Below are positions 1 to 7,877 of a DNA stretch of 19,289 nucleotides, piece by piece. The first letter of the stretch is position 1. Every line of letters starts with the position of its first letter. Made by a program: the position numbers and the translations under genes. Source of the stretch: Acidobacteriota bacterium (lineage in GTDB: Bacteria; Acidobacteriota; Holophagae; Holophagales; Holophagaceae); the NCBI GenBank assembly GCA_021778785.1, contig JAJYBX010000004.1:1-19289 (forward strand), in the 5' to 3' direction. Under the pieces are notes generated by a model, which was given only the letters and a program-made list of their open reading frames with translations, did no database searches and was not told the DNA's origin.

Positions 1-672
1 GTGCTCGGCCCGTCGGGCCGGGTCCCCCACGCGCAGGAGGCTGGCCAGGTGCGTGACCCCCGCCTGGGCCGCCAGGGGCAGGAGACGCTGGAGGAGCTGG
101 GCCGTGAGGTAGGCGTCCCCGAGGGCCGTGTGTCCCTCCACCACGGGGATGTCGAAGGCCCGCGCCAGCTCGAAGAGGCCGAGCCCCTGCGGCGGACCCG
201 AGAAGGCCGGGTGGTCCGCGTGCCGCTGGCGCAGCCAGGCGCTCAGGGAGAGCGTGTCCACCGTCCGGTTCCGGAAGGGGGCCCCGGTCACCCGGCGGGC
301 CTCCCGGTTCAGGAAGGCCAGATCCACCGGGAGGCAGTGGCCCACCAGGACCGCATCCCCCACGTAGGCCAGGAAGGCGGTGAGGACCTCATCGATGGGG
401 GGCCGCGCCTCCACCTGGGAAGGGGTGATCCCGTGGATGACCACGCTCCGGGCGTCCAGGACGGCCTTCGGGTTCACCAGCTCGTGGAAGCTCCCCCCGA
501 GCTCGATGCGCCCGCCCCGCATCCGGACGGCCCCGATGGAGACGATGTCATCCTTCCGCTCGTCGAGTCCCGTGAGCTCGGTGTCGAGCACCACGAACGG
601 AGTGTCCGCCAGGAGACCGGAGCTGTTCCGCCCGGCCCCCAGGATCCGCCCCAGCCACCCGCCAAGTCCCAT
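1..672 (-). CDS. DnaQ-like DEDDh 3'-5' exonuclease (3' end beyond window)
   Basis: A minus-strand frame of 224 codons opens with ATG at 672 and runs off the left edge with no stop. The translation begins MGLGGWLGRIL. It shows all three motifs of the DEDDh exonuclease family: Exo I as VLDTEL (Asp30, Glu32), Exo II as GHCLPVDLAFLNRE (Asp117) and Exo III as HTALGD (His181, Asp186). These residues would bind two metal ions and hydrolyse nucleotides from the 3' end of DNA or RNA. It resembles free-standing epsilon-like exonucleases more than a polymerase domain, but the missing C-terminus could change that. It starts 8 nt after the stop of the DUF294/CBS gene, so the two are very probably co-transcribed. 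The substrate is unknown. The fold and catalytic residues are seen directly; a role in repair or RNA turnover is inference. Confidence 0.9.
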   Translation of the reverse strand, partial: MGLGGWLGRILGAGRNSSGLLADTPFVVLDTELTGLDERKDDIVSIGAVRMRGGRIELGGSFHELVNPKAVLDARSVVIHGITPSQVEARPPIDEVLTAFLAYVGDAVLVGHCLPVDLAFLNREARRVTGAPFRNRTVDTLSLSAWLRQRHADHPAFSGPPQGLGLFELARAFDIPVVEGHTALGDAYLTAQLLQRLLPLAAQAGVTHLASLLRVGDPARRAEH

Positions 673-680
673 GCCCCCCC

Positions 681-2579
681 CTAGATGATGAAGGCCTTGA
701 ACCGGTCCATGACGAGGTCCTGGACCTTCATGGCGAGACGGAAGGAGTTCTTGAGGGACTGCCGTTCGAGGCTGCTCAGGGTGTCCAGGTGGATGAAGTT
801 GTCGATGCTCCGCCCCGCCTCCATCTGCCGGTACTGGTGGTGGATGCGGAGCAGGGTGAGGAACTCGAAGGCGTCCTCCAGCTCGTCCACCAGGTCGGAG
901 ATCATCGTGGACCCGCCCCGCAGGGCCTCCAGGCGGTCCAGGGTCGAGGCCGCCCGGACGCCCTTCTCCAGGGCGAAGAGGCGGGCGATGTCCACGAAAG
1001 GCGTCACCCCCTTGATCTTCAGGTTCAGGCCGTCCTTGTGCTCGCCGCCCCGCTCCACCGCCACGGAGCCGAAGAAGCCGAGGGGCGGCCGGTTCTTCAC
1101 GAGCATGTTGGCCAGGAAGCCCAGGAACACCGGGTAGTCGGGGATGAGCCGGCCCAGGTGCTCCCGCAGCTCCCAGGCCATGGACTCGTCCCCGTGGAGC
1201 GGCCGGAAATCGAAGAAGATCTGGGAGTTCAGCACGGCCTTCGGCGTCGGCTCGGTGATCCAGGTGGTGAAGTACCCCTTCCAGGCCGAGAGGGGCTGGC
1301 ACCAGTCGGGGTTGCTCGCCATGCAGTTGGCCGGGCAGGGCTCGAACCCGCAGCGGATGAGCCCGTTGCGCACCCGCACCGTGAAGCGGCGGAAGTACTC
1401 CACCACCCGTTCCCGTTGCGTCTCCCGCGGATCGGCGTACACCAGGGCGTTGTCCTGGTCCGTGCGGAAGGTCTGCTCCTTCCGGCCCTCGCTGCCCAGG
1501 GCCAGCCAGCAGTAGGGCACCGGCGGCGGCCCCAGTTCCCGCTCGGCCAGCTCCAGCACCTTCCGCACGATGCGGTCGTTGAGCTCCGAGATGATGCGGA
1601 TGATGTTGGCCGCCCGGGTGCCCTCCCGCAGGAGGGCCCCGATGACGGTCAGGGCCTTCTGGGAGACCGGGGCGAGCCCCTCGATCGTCGTCTGGCGCTC
1701 GATGTCTTCGGAGAAGGCCAGGGGGCTGCGCCCCTGCAGCACCATGAAATCGTGGTTGGTGATCACGCCGTGGAGCACGCCATCCCGGGTGACGGCCACG
1801 TGGTGGATGTTGCGCTGCAGCATGCGCAGGACCACCTCGAAGCAGGGATCCTTCTCCTCCACGGTGACCACGGGGCGGCTCATGATCCGGGTCACGGGGT
1901 CATCGATGGAATGGCCCCGGGCCACCACCTTGGACCGCAGGTCCGAGTCCGTGACGATGCCGTCGGGGCTCCCGCCCGGCCCCAGCACCAGGATGGCGCT
2001 CTGCCGGGCCTCCGACATGCGCTGGGCCGCCTCGCGGATGGTGGCGTCCGGCTCCACCGTCACGGCGGCCCGGCGGCAGATCTCCCCCACCTGGGCCGTG
2101 AAGAGCAGATGGTCGCTGCTGCCCAGGAACAGGCTCTTCCCCTGGATCTCCCGCGAGGTCATGTCCACGTACTTGGTGAGGTGGAACTGGAGCAGGTACT
2201 CGGTGATGGCGGGGTGGCTGCCCAGCAGCTCGTTCAGCCGCTCCTTGGGCAGCAGGTAGCAGAGGGTGTCCTGGATCGCGACGATCGTCGTCTTCTGCTG
2301 CCCGCCCATGAGGGACACGAGGCCGAAGGTCTCCCCCCGCTCCCGGTAGTCCACCACCACGTCCTCGCCGCCGCCCTTGGGCCGGAGGGTGATCTTCACC
2401 ACGCCCTTCTGGACGATCCGCAGGGACTCGCTCACGGAGCCGTCCTGCTGCAGGATCACCGTCCCCTTGGGGTAGAACTCCATGGAGAGGCTCTGGGCCA
2501 CTTCCCGGAGGAGGTCAGGCTCGAGGAACTGGAAGGGGGGGACCTGGGACAGGAACCGGACCGCATCGTCGATCAGCAT
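681..2579 (-). CDS. cNMP-binding-like/CBS pair/DUF294 nucleotidyltransferase-like protein
   Basis: The protein has 632 residues with four visible parts: a cyclic-nucleotide-binding-like beta-roll at about 14-135, two CBS repeats at about 170-285, a DUF294 nucleotidyltransferase-like domain at about 300-440 with GSEGR at 362-366 and the Asp-x-Asp pair D374/D376, and a helical DUF294 C-terminal domain at about 480-625. The family looks like a soluble regulator: CBS pairs usually sense adenine nucleotides, and the GS plus DxD arrangement matches the active site of GlnD-type nucleotidyltransferases. The target is unknown. The beta-roll lacks the usual cAMP-contact residues: FGL replaces FGE at 85-87, and QKTT at 95-98 stands where the phosphate-binding Arg is expected. 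The ATG at 2579 is preceded by GAGGTG. No clear promoter is visible in the short gap after the rplQ terminator. The exonuclease gene follows 8 nt downstream. Confidence 0.93.
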   Translation of the reverse strand: MLIDDAVRFLSQVPPFQFLEPDLLREVAQSLSMEFYPKGTVILQQDGSVSESLRIVQKGVVKITLRPKGGGEDVVVDYRERGETFGLVSLMGGQQKTTIVAIQDTLCYLLPKERLNELLGSHPAITEYLLQFHLTKYVDMTSREIQGKSLFLGSSDHLLFTAQVGEICRRAAVTVEPDATIREAAQRMSEARQSAILVLGPGGSPDGIVTDSDLRSKVVARGHSIDDPVTRIMSRPVVTVEEKDPCFEVVLRMLQRNIHHVAVTRDGVLHGVITNHDFMVLQGRSPLAFSEDIERQTTIEGLAPVSQKALTVIGALLREGTRAANIIRIISELNDRIVRKVLELAERELGPPPVPYCWLALGSEGRKEQTFRTDQDNALVYADPRETQRERVVEYFRRFTVRVRNGLIRCGFEPCPANCMASNPDWCQPLSAWKGYFTTWITEPTPKAVLNSQIFFDFRPLHGDESMAWELREHLGRLIPDYPVFLGFLANMLVKNRPPLGFFGSVAVERGGEHKDGLNLKIKGVTPFVDIARLFALEKGVRAASTLDRLEALRGGSTMISDLVDELEDAFEFLTLLRIHHQYRQMEAGRSIDNFIHLDTLSSLERQSLKNSFRLAMKVQDLVMDRFKAFII

Positions 2580-2629
2580 CCCGCACCTCGGTTCCCAGAC
2601 CCGCCTCCGGCTGGGCCAACCATACCACC

Positions 2630-2666
2630 GGCAAGAAAAAGGAAGGCACCCCGAAGGGTGCCTTCC
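2630..2666 (-). terminator. Intrinsic terminator after rplQ
   Basis: A perfect 11-bp inverted repeat, GGAAGGCACCC at 2641-2651 and GGGTGCCTTCC at 2656-2666, encloses a 4-nt loop. In minus-strand RNA the loop is UUCG closed by C-G, a very stable tetraloop. The stem is followed by CTTTTTCTTG (2640 downward), which gives the U-rich tail. It begins 24 nt after the rplQ stop and ends the ribosomal array. It separates the array from the DUF294 unit, which lies downstream on the same strand. Confidence 0.95.
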
Positions 2667-2689
2667 CGGCGGGACAGGTGGCTGGAGGC

Positions 2690-3079
2690 CTATTCGGCCT
2701 CGGTCTTCAGCTCGGGCAGGGTGTAGTCCACGAACTCGATGAGGGCCATGTCCGCGGCATCGCCGAGACGATGGGACATCTTCAGGATGCGGGTGTAACC
2801 ACCCGGACGGCTCTCGAAGCGCTTCCGGAAATCGGCGCCGAACAGCTTGGCGACGGCCTCCTTGTTGCCGAGGCGGGCCATCGCCAGACGGCGGTTGGCC
2901 ACGGTGTCGTTCTTCGCGAGGGTGATGAAGGGCTCCACGAACATGCGGAGTTCCTTGGCCTTCACGAGGGTGGTCTCGATGCGCTCGCTCTGGATGAGCG
3001 CCGTGGCGAGGTTCTTCATGAGGGCTTTGCGCTGGTTGGTGGTGCGGCCCAGGCGCTTGCCGGCTACGTTATGACGCAT
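2690..3079 (-). CDS. rplQ: 50S ribosomal protein L17
   Basis: The protein has 129 residues, starts MRHNVAGKRLGRTTNQRKAL and contains the FVEPFITLAK segment typical of bacterial L17. L17 sits near the exit side of the large subunit and contacts 23S rRNA. The length is normal for the family. The start is fixed by AAGGAG, which overlaps the region just after the rpoA stop (9-nt gap). It is the last gene of the alpha cluster, as in most bacteria, and is followed at once by the terminator. The C-terminal tail is acidic (LKTEAE), which is common. Confidence 0.98.
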   Translation of the reverse strand: MRHNVAGKRLGRTTNQRKALMKNLATALIQSERIETTLVKAKELRMFVEPFITLAKNDTVANRRLAMARLGNKEAVAKLFGADFRKRFESRPGGYTRILKMSHRLGDAADMALIEFVDYTLPELKTEAE

Positions 3080-3088
3080 GGGGGCTCC

Positions 3089-4057
3089 TTACACTTCCTG
3101 CTCGAGGCGCATCCCCAGGGAGAGTCCGATACGAGCGAGCTCGTCCTTGATCTCCTGGAGGGATTTCTTGCCGAAGTTCTTGGTCTTCATCAGCTCAGCC
3201 TCGGTCCGCTGAACCAGCTCGCCGATGGTGGTGATGTTCGCGTTGCGCAGGCAGTTGTTGGCCCGCACGGAGAGCTCAAGCTCCTCCACCGACTTGACCA
3301 GCCAATGGTTGGCCTCGCCGGGAGTGATGGTGCCCGGCTCGTCTTCCGTGAAGTCCTCGTCCTGGCGGGCGAAGACGAGGAAGTGGTCGCGGAGGATGAG
3401 GGCCGCGTCGGACACCGCTTCCTTGGGGTTGACGGCGCCGTTGGTCCACACCTGCAGGGTGAGCTTCTCGTAGTCGGTGCTCTGGCCCACGCGGGCCGGC
3501 TCGACGATGTAGTTCACGCGGGTGATGGAGCTGTGGTTCGCGTCCATGGGGATGAAGCCCAGGCCCAGGGACTCGTCGTGGTTGCGGTCCGCCGTGACGA
3601 AGCCGCGGCCCATGCGGACCACCAGCTCCATCTCCAGTTCGCCCTCCTCGCCCAGGGTGGCGATGTGGATGTTGGGATCCACGACCTCCACGTTCTGGTT
3701 GCACCGGATGGCCGCGGAGGTGACCACACCCTCGCCCTTGGCGGAGATGGTCACGGTCTGGGGCTCATGGCTGTGCAGCTTGAAGGGGACCTCCTTGAGG
3801 TTCAGGAGGATGTGGGTGATGTCCTCCCAGACGCCGGGCAGGGTCGTGAACTCGTGCATCACGCCCTTGATCCGGACGTTGGTGACGGCCGCGCCCTGGA
3901 TGCTGCTGAGCAGCACCCGCCGGAGGCTGTGCCCCACGGTCGTGGCGAAACCCCGTTCGAAGGGGTAGGCCACGAACTCGCCGTAGGAATCGGTCAGGGA
4001 GCCGGGGGTGACTTCCGCGAAGCGCGGCCTCTGGAAATCATTGATGTTCAGCATCAT
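3089..4057 (-). CDS. rpoA: DNA-directed RNA polymerase subunit alpha
   Basis: The protein has 322 residues. The N-terminal dimerisation and assembly domain spans about 1-235 and includes [20 protein letters not shown] near 33-52. A short acidic linker follows at about 232-245, and the C-terminal domain covers about 252-318. That domain keeps the helix-hairpin-helix surface that binds UP elements and activators: Arg265 and Asn268 occur in ELSVRANNC at 261-269, and [13 protein letters not shown] follows. The alpha dimer nucleates assembly of beta and beta'. Two ATG codons are adjacent at 4057 and 4054, and the AAGTAAGGGGG upstream could serve either, so the start is uncertain by one residue. 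It sits 6 nt after rpsD, the usual alpha-operon position. Confidence 0.98.
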   Translation of the reverse strand: MMLNINDFQRPRFAEVTPGSLTDSYGEFVAYPFERGFATTVGHSLRRVLLSSIQGAAVTNVRIKGVMHEFTTLPGVWEDITHILLNLKEVPFKLHSHEPQTVTISAKGEGVVTSAAIRCNQNVEVVDPNIHIATLGEEGELEMELVVRMGRGFVTADRNHDESLGLGFIPMDANHSSITRVNYIVEPARVGQSTDYEKLTLQVWTNGAVNPKEAVSDAALILRDHFLVFARQDEDFTEDEPGTITPGEANHWLVKSVEELELSVRANNCLRNANITTIGELVQRTEAELMKTKNFGKKSLQEIKDELARIGLSLGMRLEQEV

Positions 4058-4063
4058 GCCCCC

Positions 4064-4696
4064 TTACTTGGAATAGAGCTCAACGATCAGCTGCTCGTTG
4101 ATGTCGAGGGTGACGTCCTCGCGGGTGGGAGCGGCGAGCACCTGGCCCTTGAAGGCCGCGGCGTCGAGGATGAGCCACTTGGGGATCCCGCGGCCGGCGG
4201 AGGTCTCGACGGAGGACTTGACGCCGTCGTTCTCCTTGGCGCGATGGCCCAGCTCGATGGCCTGGCCCGGCTTCACCTGGTAGGACGGGATGTCCACCCG
4301 CTTGCCGTTGATCAGCACGTGGCCGTGCATGACCATCTGGCGCGCGGCGGAGCGGCTGGACGCGAAGCCCAGGCGGTAGACCACGTTGTCCAGGCGCTGC
4401 TCGAGGAAGGCGAGCAGGTTGTGGCCAGTAACGCCCTTCTTGGCGTCGGCGCGCTCGAAGTAATGCCGGAACTGCTTCTCCAGCACCCCGTAGATGCGCT
4501 TGACCTTCTGCTTCTCGCGGAGCTGCAGGGCGTAGCCGGTGGGTTTCTTGATCTTCCCCGCGCCGTGCTGGCCGGGGATCTTGCCCTTGCGGGTCTCGAA
4601 GGAGCACTTCTCCTTGAAGCAGCGCTCGCCCTTCAAGTAGAGCTTCATGCCCTCGCGGCGGCAGAGGCGGCAAACGGCGTCTGTGTAACGTGCCAT
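4064..4696 (-). CDS. rpsD: 30S ribosomal protein S4 (zinc-binding form)
   Basis: The protein has 210 residues. S4 is a primary 16S rRNA binder that starts assembly of the 30S body, and in E. coli it also represses the alpha operon. The N-terminus carries four cysteines, Cys9, Cys12, Cys26 and Cys31, forming a C-x2-C-x13-C-x4-C zinc site, so this is the C+ type. The S4 RNA-binding domain follows in the middle (QRLDNVVYRLGFASSRSAAR, then MVMHGHVLINGKRVDIPSY). A strong AGGAGG lies 6 nt before the ATG at 4696. The gap to rpsK is 15 nt and to rpoA 6 nt. Confidence 0.98.
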   Translation of the reverse strand: MARYTDAVCRLCRREGMKLYLKGERCFKEKCSFETRKGKIPGQHGAGKIKKPTGYALQLREKQKVKRIYGVLEKQFRHYFERADAKKGVTGHNLLAFLEQRLDNVVYRLGFASSRSAARQMVMHGHVLINGKRVDIPSYQVKPGQAIELGHRAKENDGVKSSVETSAGRGIPKWLILDAAAFKGQVLAAPTREDVTLDINEQLIVELYSK

Positions 4697-4711
4697 GTCT
4701 CTCCTCCTCTC

Positions 4712-5119
4712 TTAAACCCGGCGCCGCTTGGGCGGCCGGCAGCCGTTGTGGGGGATGGGGGTGACGTCGCGGATGCTGGTCACCTGGATTCCGGCGGCGT
4801 TGAGGGCGCGGATGGCGCTCTCACGGCCGGCGCCGGGACCCTTCACGCGGACGTCCACGGAGCGGACGCCCTGCTCCTTCGCGGCCTCGGCGCAGACGCC
4901 GGCGGCCACCTGGGCGGCGAACGGCGTGCCCTTGCGGGTGCCGCGGAAGTTCTGGTTGCCGCTGGAGGCCCAGCAGAGCATGTTCCCCATCGGATCGGAG
5001 ATGGAGATGATGGTGTTGTTGAAGGACGCCTGGACGTGGGCCACGCCGTGGGGGACGTTCTTCTTTTCCTTCTTCTTGACCACCTTCTTGCCGGCGGTCC
5101 GGGTCTGGGTCTTTGCCAT
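4712..5119 (-). CDS. rpsK: 30S ribosomal protein S11
   Basis: The protein has 135 residues with a lysine-rich N-terminal extension ([10 protein letters not shown] near 11-20). It has the hallmark S11 C-terminus [18 protein letters not shown] and the [10 protein letters not shown] beta segment. S11 lies on the 30S platform near the E site and the mRNA exit. The segment after NTII ([20 protein letters not shown]) departs somewhat from the common SSAG-x-x-GFKGSRKSTPFA form, but the fold residues are kept. GAGGA precedes the ATG at 5119. It lies 12 nt after rpsM. Confidence 0.98.
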   Translation of the reverse strand: MAKTQTRTAGKKVVKKKEKKNVPHGVAHVQASFNNTIISISDPMGNMLCWASSGNQNFRGTRKGTPFAAQVAAGVCAEAAKEQGVRSVDVRVKGPGAGRESAIRALNAAGIQVTSIRDVTPIPHNGCRPPKRRRV

Positions 5120-5131
5120 GGTTTCCTCGCC

Positions 5132-5500
5132 TTACTTCTTCTTGCCGGCCACGGTCTTCCGCTTGCCCTTGCGGGTGCGGGCGTTGGTGTGCGTGCGCTG
5201 GCCACGGACGGGCAGGCCCTTCCGGTGCCGGAGCCCGCGGTAGCAGCCGATGTCCATGAGCCGCTTGATGTCGAGGCCGATGTTCTTGCGGAGGTCTCCC
5301 TCCACCGTCTCCTCGGCGGTGATCACGCGGCGGATGCGGCCGACCTCGTCCTCGGTCAGATCCCGGACCTTCGTGCCGAAGTCCACCTTCGCGCGGGTCA
5401 GGATGCTGTGGGCCTTGGCGCGGCCGATGCCGTAGATGTAGGTGAGCGCGATCTCGATGCGCTTGCCGACGGGCAGATCAATGCCTGCAATGCGTGCCAT
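5132..5500 (-). CDS. rpsM: 30S ribosomal protein S13
   Basis: The protein has 122 residues and begins [20 protein letters not shown], followed by the YGIG motif (23-26). It ends with the basic tail that reaches toward P-site tRNA ([20 protein letters not shown]). S13 sits on the 30S head and forms the B1 bridges with the large subunit. The ATG at 5500 is preceded by AAGGAG, which directly follows the rpmJ stop codon, so translation is probably coupled. Length and sequence are standard. Confidence 0.98.
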   Translation of the reverse strand: MARIAGIDLPVGKRIEIALTYIYGIGRAKAHSILTRAKVDFGTKVRDLTEDEVGRIRRVITAEETVEGDLRKNIGLDIKRLMDIGCYRGLRHRKGLPVRGQRTHTNARTRKGKRKTVAGKKK

Positions 5501-5509
5501 CGTGTCTCC

Positions 5510-5626
5510 TTAACCCTGACGCTGCTTGTGCTTGGGGTTCTTCTTGCAGATGATCCGGTTGATGCCTTCGCGCCGGACCACTTTGCAGTGCTCGCACAGC
5601 TTCTTGATGGAGGGCCGAACTTTCAT
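5510..5626 (-). CDS. rpmJ: 50S ribosomal protein L36 (zinc-binding form)
   Basis: This is a 38-residue protein, translated by hand from the minus strand: it begins [17 protein letters not shown] and ends [11 protein letters not shown] with stop TAA at 5512-5510. It has the complete zinc site Cys11, Cys14, Cys27 and His33 (C-x2-C-x12-C-x5-H), so it is the C+ form. L36 is the smallest large-subunit protein and braces 23S rRNA helices. AGAGGA lies just upstream of the ATG. It is 18 nt after infA and 9 nt before rpsM, the expected position. It is easy to miss because of its length. Confidence 0.97.
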   Translation of the reverse strand: MKVRPSIKKLCEHCKVVRREGINRIICKKNPKHKQRQG

Positions 5627-5644
5627 GGTGTCCTCTCGTTTTGT

Positions 5645-5863
5645 TTACTTGAATCGGTAGATGATGCGGCCGCGGGTGAGGTCGTAGGGAGTCACCTCGA
5701 CGAGCACACGGTCACCGGGAAGGATTCGGATGAAGTTCTTGCGCATCTTCCCGCTGATGTGCGCCAGCACCTGATGCTTGTTCTCAAGTTCGACCTTGAA
5801 GACCGCGTTCGGCAAGGCCTCGACCACTGTGGCTTCGAGCTCAATGGCTTCTTCTTTGCTCAA
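5645..5863 (-). CDS. infA: Translation initiation factor IF-1 (TTG start)
   Basis: The protein has 72 residues and is a single S1-like OB fold, with [19 protein letters not shown] and the C-terminal [11 protein letters not shown] typical of IF-1. IF-1 blocks the ribosomal A site during initiation. The only start that gives the normal N-terminus ([18 protein letters not shown]) is TTG at 5863. It overlaps the adk stop as TTGA, and GGAGA lies about 7 nt upstream inside the adk end. A TTG start on an essential factor, embedded in the upstream stop, suggests translation coupled to adk. No ATG is available in frame nearby upstream. Confidence 0.97.
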   Translation of the reverse strand: MSKEEAIELEATVVEALPNAVFKVELENKHQVLAHISGKMRKNFIRILPGDRVLVEVTPYDLTRGRIIYRFK

Positions 5864-6519
5864 GCGGGTTCTCCGAAGACGTGACGCAGCGATTCAAACA
5901 CCAGCTCCGGGGCGCGATTGCCATCCACGCTCCGGAAGGTCGGCCGATGCTTGTAGAAGCCCAACAGCGGCTGGAAGGTCGAGTTGAACTCGCCCATCCG
6001 GCTCCGGAAGGCTTCGGCGGTGTCATCGGAACGGTGCTTCAGGGGACTTCCGCACAGATCGCAGACACCGGACTGCCTCGGGGGCTTGGATTCCAGGTGG
6101 TAGATGGCGCCGCAGGCGTTGTTGCTGCACAGGCGGCGGCCCACCACGCGGGCCTCCAGCACTTCCTGGGGGACATCGACCAGCACCACCGATCCCAGTT
6201 CCAGGCCCTTGGAGGAGAGGAAGTCTTCCAAAGCCTGAGCTTGCTGCAGGGTCCGGGGGTAGCCGTCGAACAACACGTCAGAGGTCTCGTCCAGCAGCCG
6301 CGCGAAGACAAGGCCGTTGACGGTGTCGTCGTCCACCAGTTTTCCTTCGGCCATGATGGCTTTCGCCCTCAGGCCGATCTCCGTCCCTTTCGAGACGGCA
6401 TCTCTCAGAATGTCACCGGTTGACAGGTGAGTCAAAGAGAATGTTTCCACCAGGCGCTTGGCCTGGGTGCCCTTCCCGGAGCCGGGGGCCCCGAGGAGGA
6501 TGTGGGCCTTGAGGCTCAT
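5860..6519 (-). CDS. adk: Adenylate kinase (zinc-type LID)
   Basis: The protein has 219 residues and catalyses ATP + AMP = 2 ADP in the cytoplasm. The P-loop GAPGSGKGT spans 10-18. The AMP-binding segments include [10 protein letters not shown] (31-40) and the DGYPRT motif (85-90). The LID, at about 126-163, carries four cysteines, Cys131, Cys136, Cys153 and Cys156, so it is the long zinc-binding type. The first pair is spaced C-x4-C rather than the usual C-x2-C. The ATG at 6519 overlaps the secY stop as ATGA, with GGGAGG upstream, and the gene overlaps infA at its 3' end. secY-adk is a common junction; the usual map gene between adk and infA is absent. Confidence 0.98.
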   Translation of the reverse strand: MSLKAHILLGAPGSGKGTQAKRLVETFSLTHLSTGDILRDAVSKGTEIGLRAKAIMAEGKLVDDDTVNGLVFARLLDETSDVLFDGYPRTLQQAQALEDFLSSKGLELGSVVLVDVPQEVLEARVVGRRLCSNNACGAIYHLESKPPRQSGVCDLCGSPLKHRSDDTAEAFRSRMGEFNSTFQPLLGFYKHRPTFRSVDGNRAPELVFESLRHVFGEPA

Positions 6520-7871
6520 GCGGGCCTCCCGGATCTGGACCGGCCGCGGATGCGGCCCCGCTCCAGGAATCCGTCATAGCGGCGCATGACCAGGAGGCTC
6601 TCCAGCTGGGCGGAGGTGTCCATGGCCACGCCCACCACGATGAGCAGGCTCGTGCCGCCGTAGTAGAACCCCAGACCCTGGATGTTGTTCAGGATGACGA
6701 GGGGGACGATGGACACGACGGCGAGGTAGACGGCCCCCACGAAGGTCAGCTTGGACAGGATGCCGTCCAGGAAGATGCTGGTCTCCTTGCCGGGCCGGAT
6801 GCCCGGGACGTAGCCACCGGACTTCTTCATGTTGTCGGCGGTCTCGTCGGGGTTGAAGACGATGCTGGTGTAGAAGAAGGCGAAGAAGATCACGACGCCC
6901 ACGAAGACCGGGGTGTAGATCCAGAAGTGGGTCTGCGGGCTGACGTAGGACGAGGCCTTGGCCAGCCACTCCCAGCGGGTGAACTGGGCGATGGTCGCGG
7001 GGAAGAAGATCACCGAGCTGGCGAAGATGACGGGCATCACGCCGGCGGTGTTCAGCTTCAGGGGCATGTAACTGCTGCGCTGGCTGGACATGCCGGCCGA
7101 GTCGGCGCGCCGGGCGTAGTGGATGGGGATGCGCCGGTAGGCGCTCTCCACCAGGACGACCGCGAGGAGCACGGCGGTCATGGCCGCGAGCAGCAGGAGG
7201 AAGATGCCCGGAGGCGGCACGTTCGGGGCGTTCCGCAGCGACTGGGACATCATCACCGAGAGGGTGGTGATCCCCTGGGGCAGGCCCGCCACGATGCCGG
7301 CGAAGATCAGCAGGGAGATGCCGTTGCCGACGCCCCGCTCCGTGATCTGCTCGCCGAGCCACATCACGAAGATGGAGCCCACGGCCAGGGAGAAGGCCGC
7401 CAGGAGGCGGAACCCGGTGGGGGAGAGGGTGGAGACCACCACCTCGAGCCCGGGCTGGTTCTGGCTCTGGGCCAGGGAGGCGATGCCGAAGCCCTGGATG
7501 AAGGCCAGGCCCACGGTGAGGTAGCGGGTCCACTCGTTGATCTTCTGGCGGCCGGCCTCGCCCTCCTTCTTCTGGAGGTTGTCGAGGTAGGGCACCACGG
7601 CGCCCATCAACTGCAGGACGATGCTGGCGGTGATGTAGGGGGCGATCCCCAGGGCGAAGACGGAGAACTTCTTGAAGGCGCCGCCGGAGAAGAGGTCCAC
7701 GACATCGAAGAGGCCGCCCCCGCCGCGCCGGAGCGCGGCCTGAAGATTCTCGGCGTTCACCCCCGGCACGCTGACGTGCACGCCCAGCCGGTAGATCACC
7801 AGCAGGATGAGGGTGAAGAGGACCCGCTTGCGCAGCTCCGGAACAGCGAAGAGGTTCTTGAGGCGATTCAT
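6516..7871 (-). CDS. secY: Preprotein translocase subunit SecY
   Basis: The protein has 451 residues and is the central channel of the Sec translocon in the inner membrane. Ten hydrophobic segments are visible, near 17-35, 71-95, 115-134, 152-172, 181-202, 222-243, 273-295, 315-338, 370-392 and 402-420. The plug region follows VVDLFSGGAFKKFSVFALG (57-75), and the conserved KLNTAGVMPVIFASS spans about 272-286. The basic C-terminal tail (RGRIRGRSRSGRP) faces the cytosol. It starts 6 nt after rplO and overlaps adk by 4 nt. No good Shine-Dalgarno is visible before the ATG (GAGTAACGGCCC), so coupling to rplO is likely. Confidence 0.98.
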   Translation of the reverse strand: MNRLKNLFAVPELRKRVLFTLILLVIYRLGVHVSVPGVNAENLQAALRRGGGGLFDVVDLFSGGAFKKFSVFALGIAPYITASIVLQLMGAVVPYLDNLQKKEGEAGRQKINEWTRYLTVGLAFIQGFGIASLAQSQNQPGLEVVVSTLSPTGFRLLAAFSLAVGSIFVMWLGEQITERGVGNGISLLIFAGIVAGLPQGITTLSVMMSQSLRNAPNVPPPGIFLLLLAAMTAVLLAVVLVESAYRRIPIHYARRADSAGMSSQRSSYMPLKLNTAGVMPVIFASSVIFFPATIAQFTRWEWLAKASSYVSPQTHFWIYTPVFVGVVIFFAFFYTSIVFNPDETADNMKKSGGYVPGIRPGKETSIFLDGILSKLTFVGAVYLAVVSIVPLVILNNIQGLGFYYGGTSLLIVVGVAMDTSAQLESLLVMRRYDGFLERGRIRGRSRSGRPA

Positions 7872-7877
7872 GGGCCG

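Noticed and set aside
1..684. A plus-strand 227-codon frame and a minus-strand 63-codon frame at 474-665
   Set aside because: Both are off-frame shadows of the DEDDh exonuclease, whose three catalytic motifs appear only in the frame starting at 672.
2678..5884. A 1068-codon plus-strand open frame, and similar long plus frames at 789-2726, 6927-8597, 8254-9999 and 12320-13657
   Set aside because: They run antisense across several unmistakable ribosomal genes, read as low-complexity Gly/Ala/Leu/His/Asp-rich sequence and match no family. GC-rich codon bias on the minus strand removes stops from the opposite frame.
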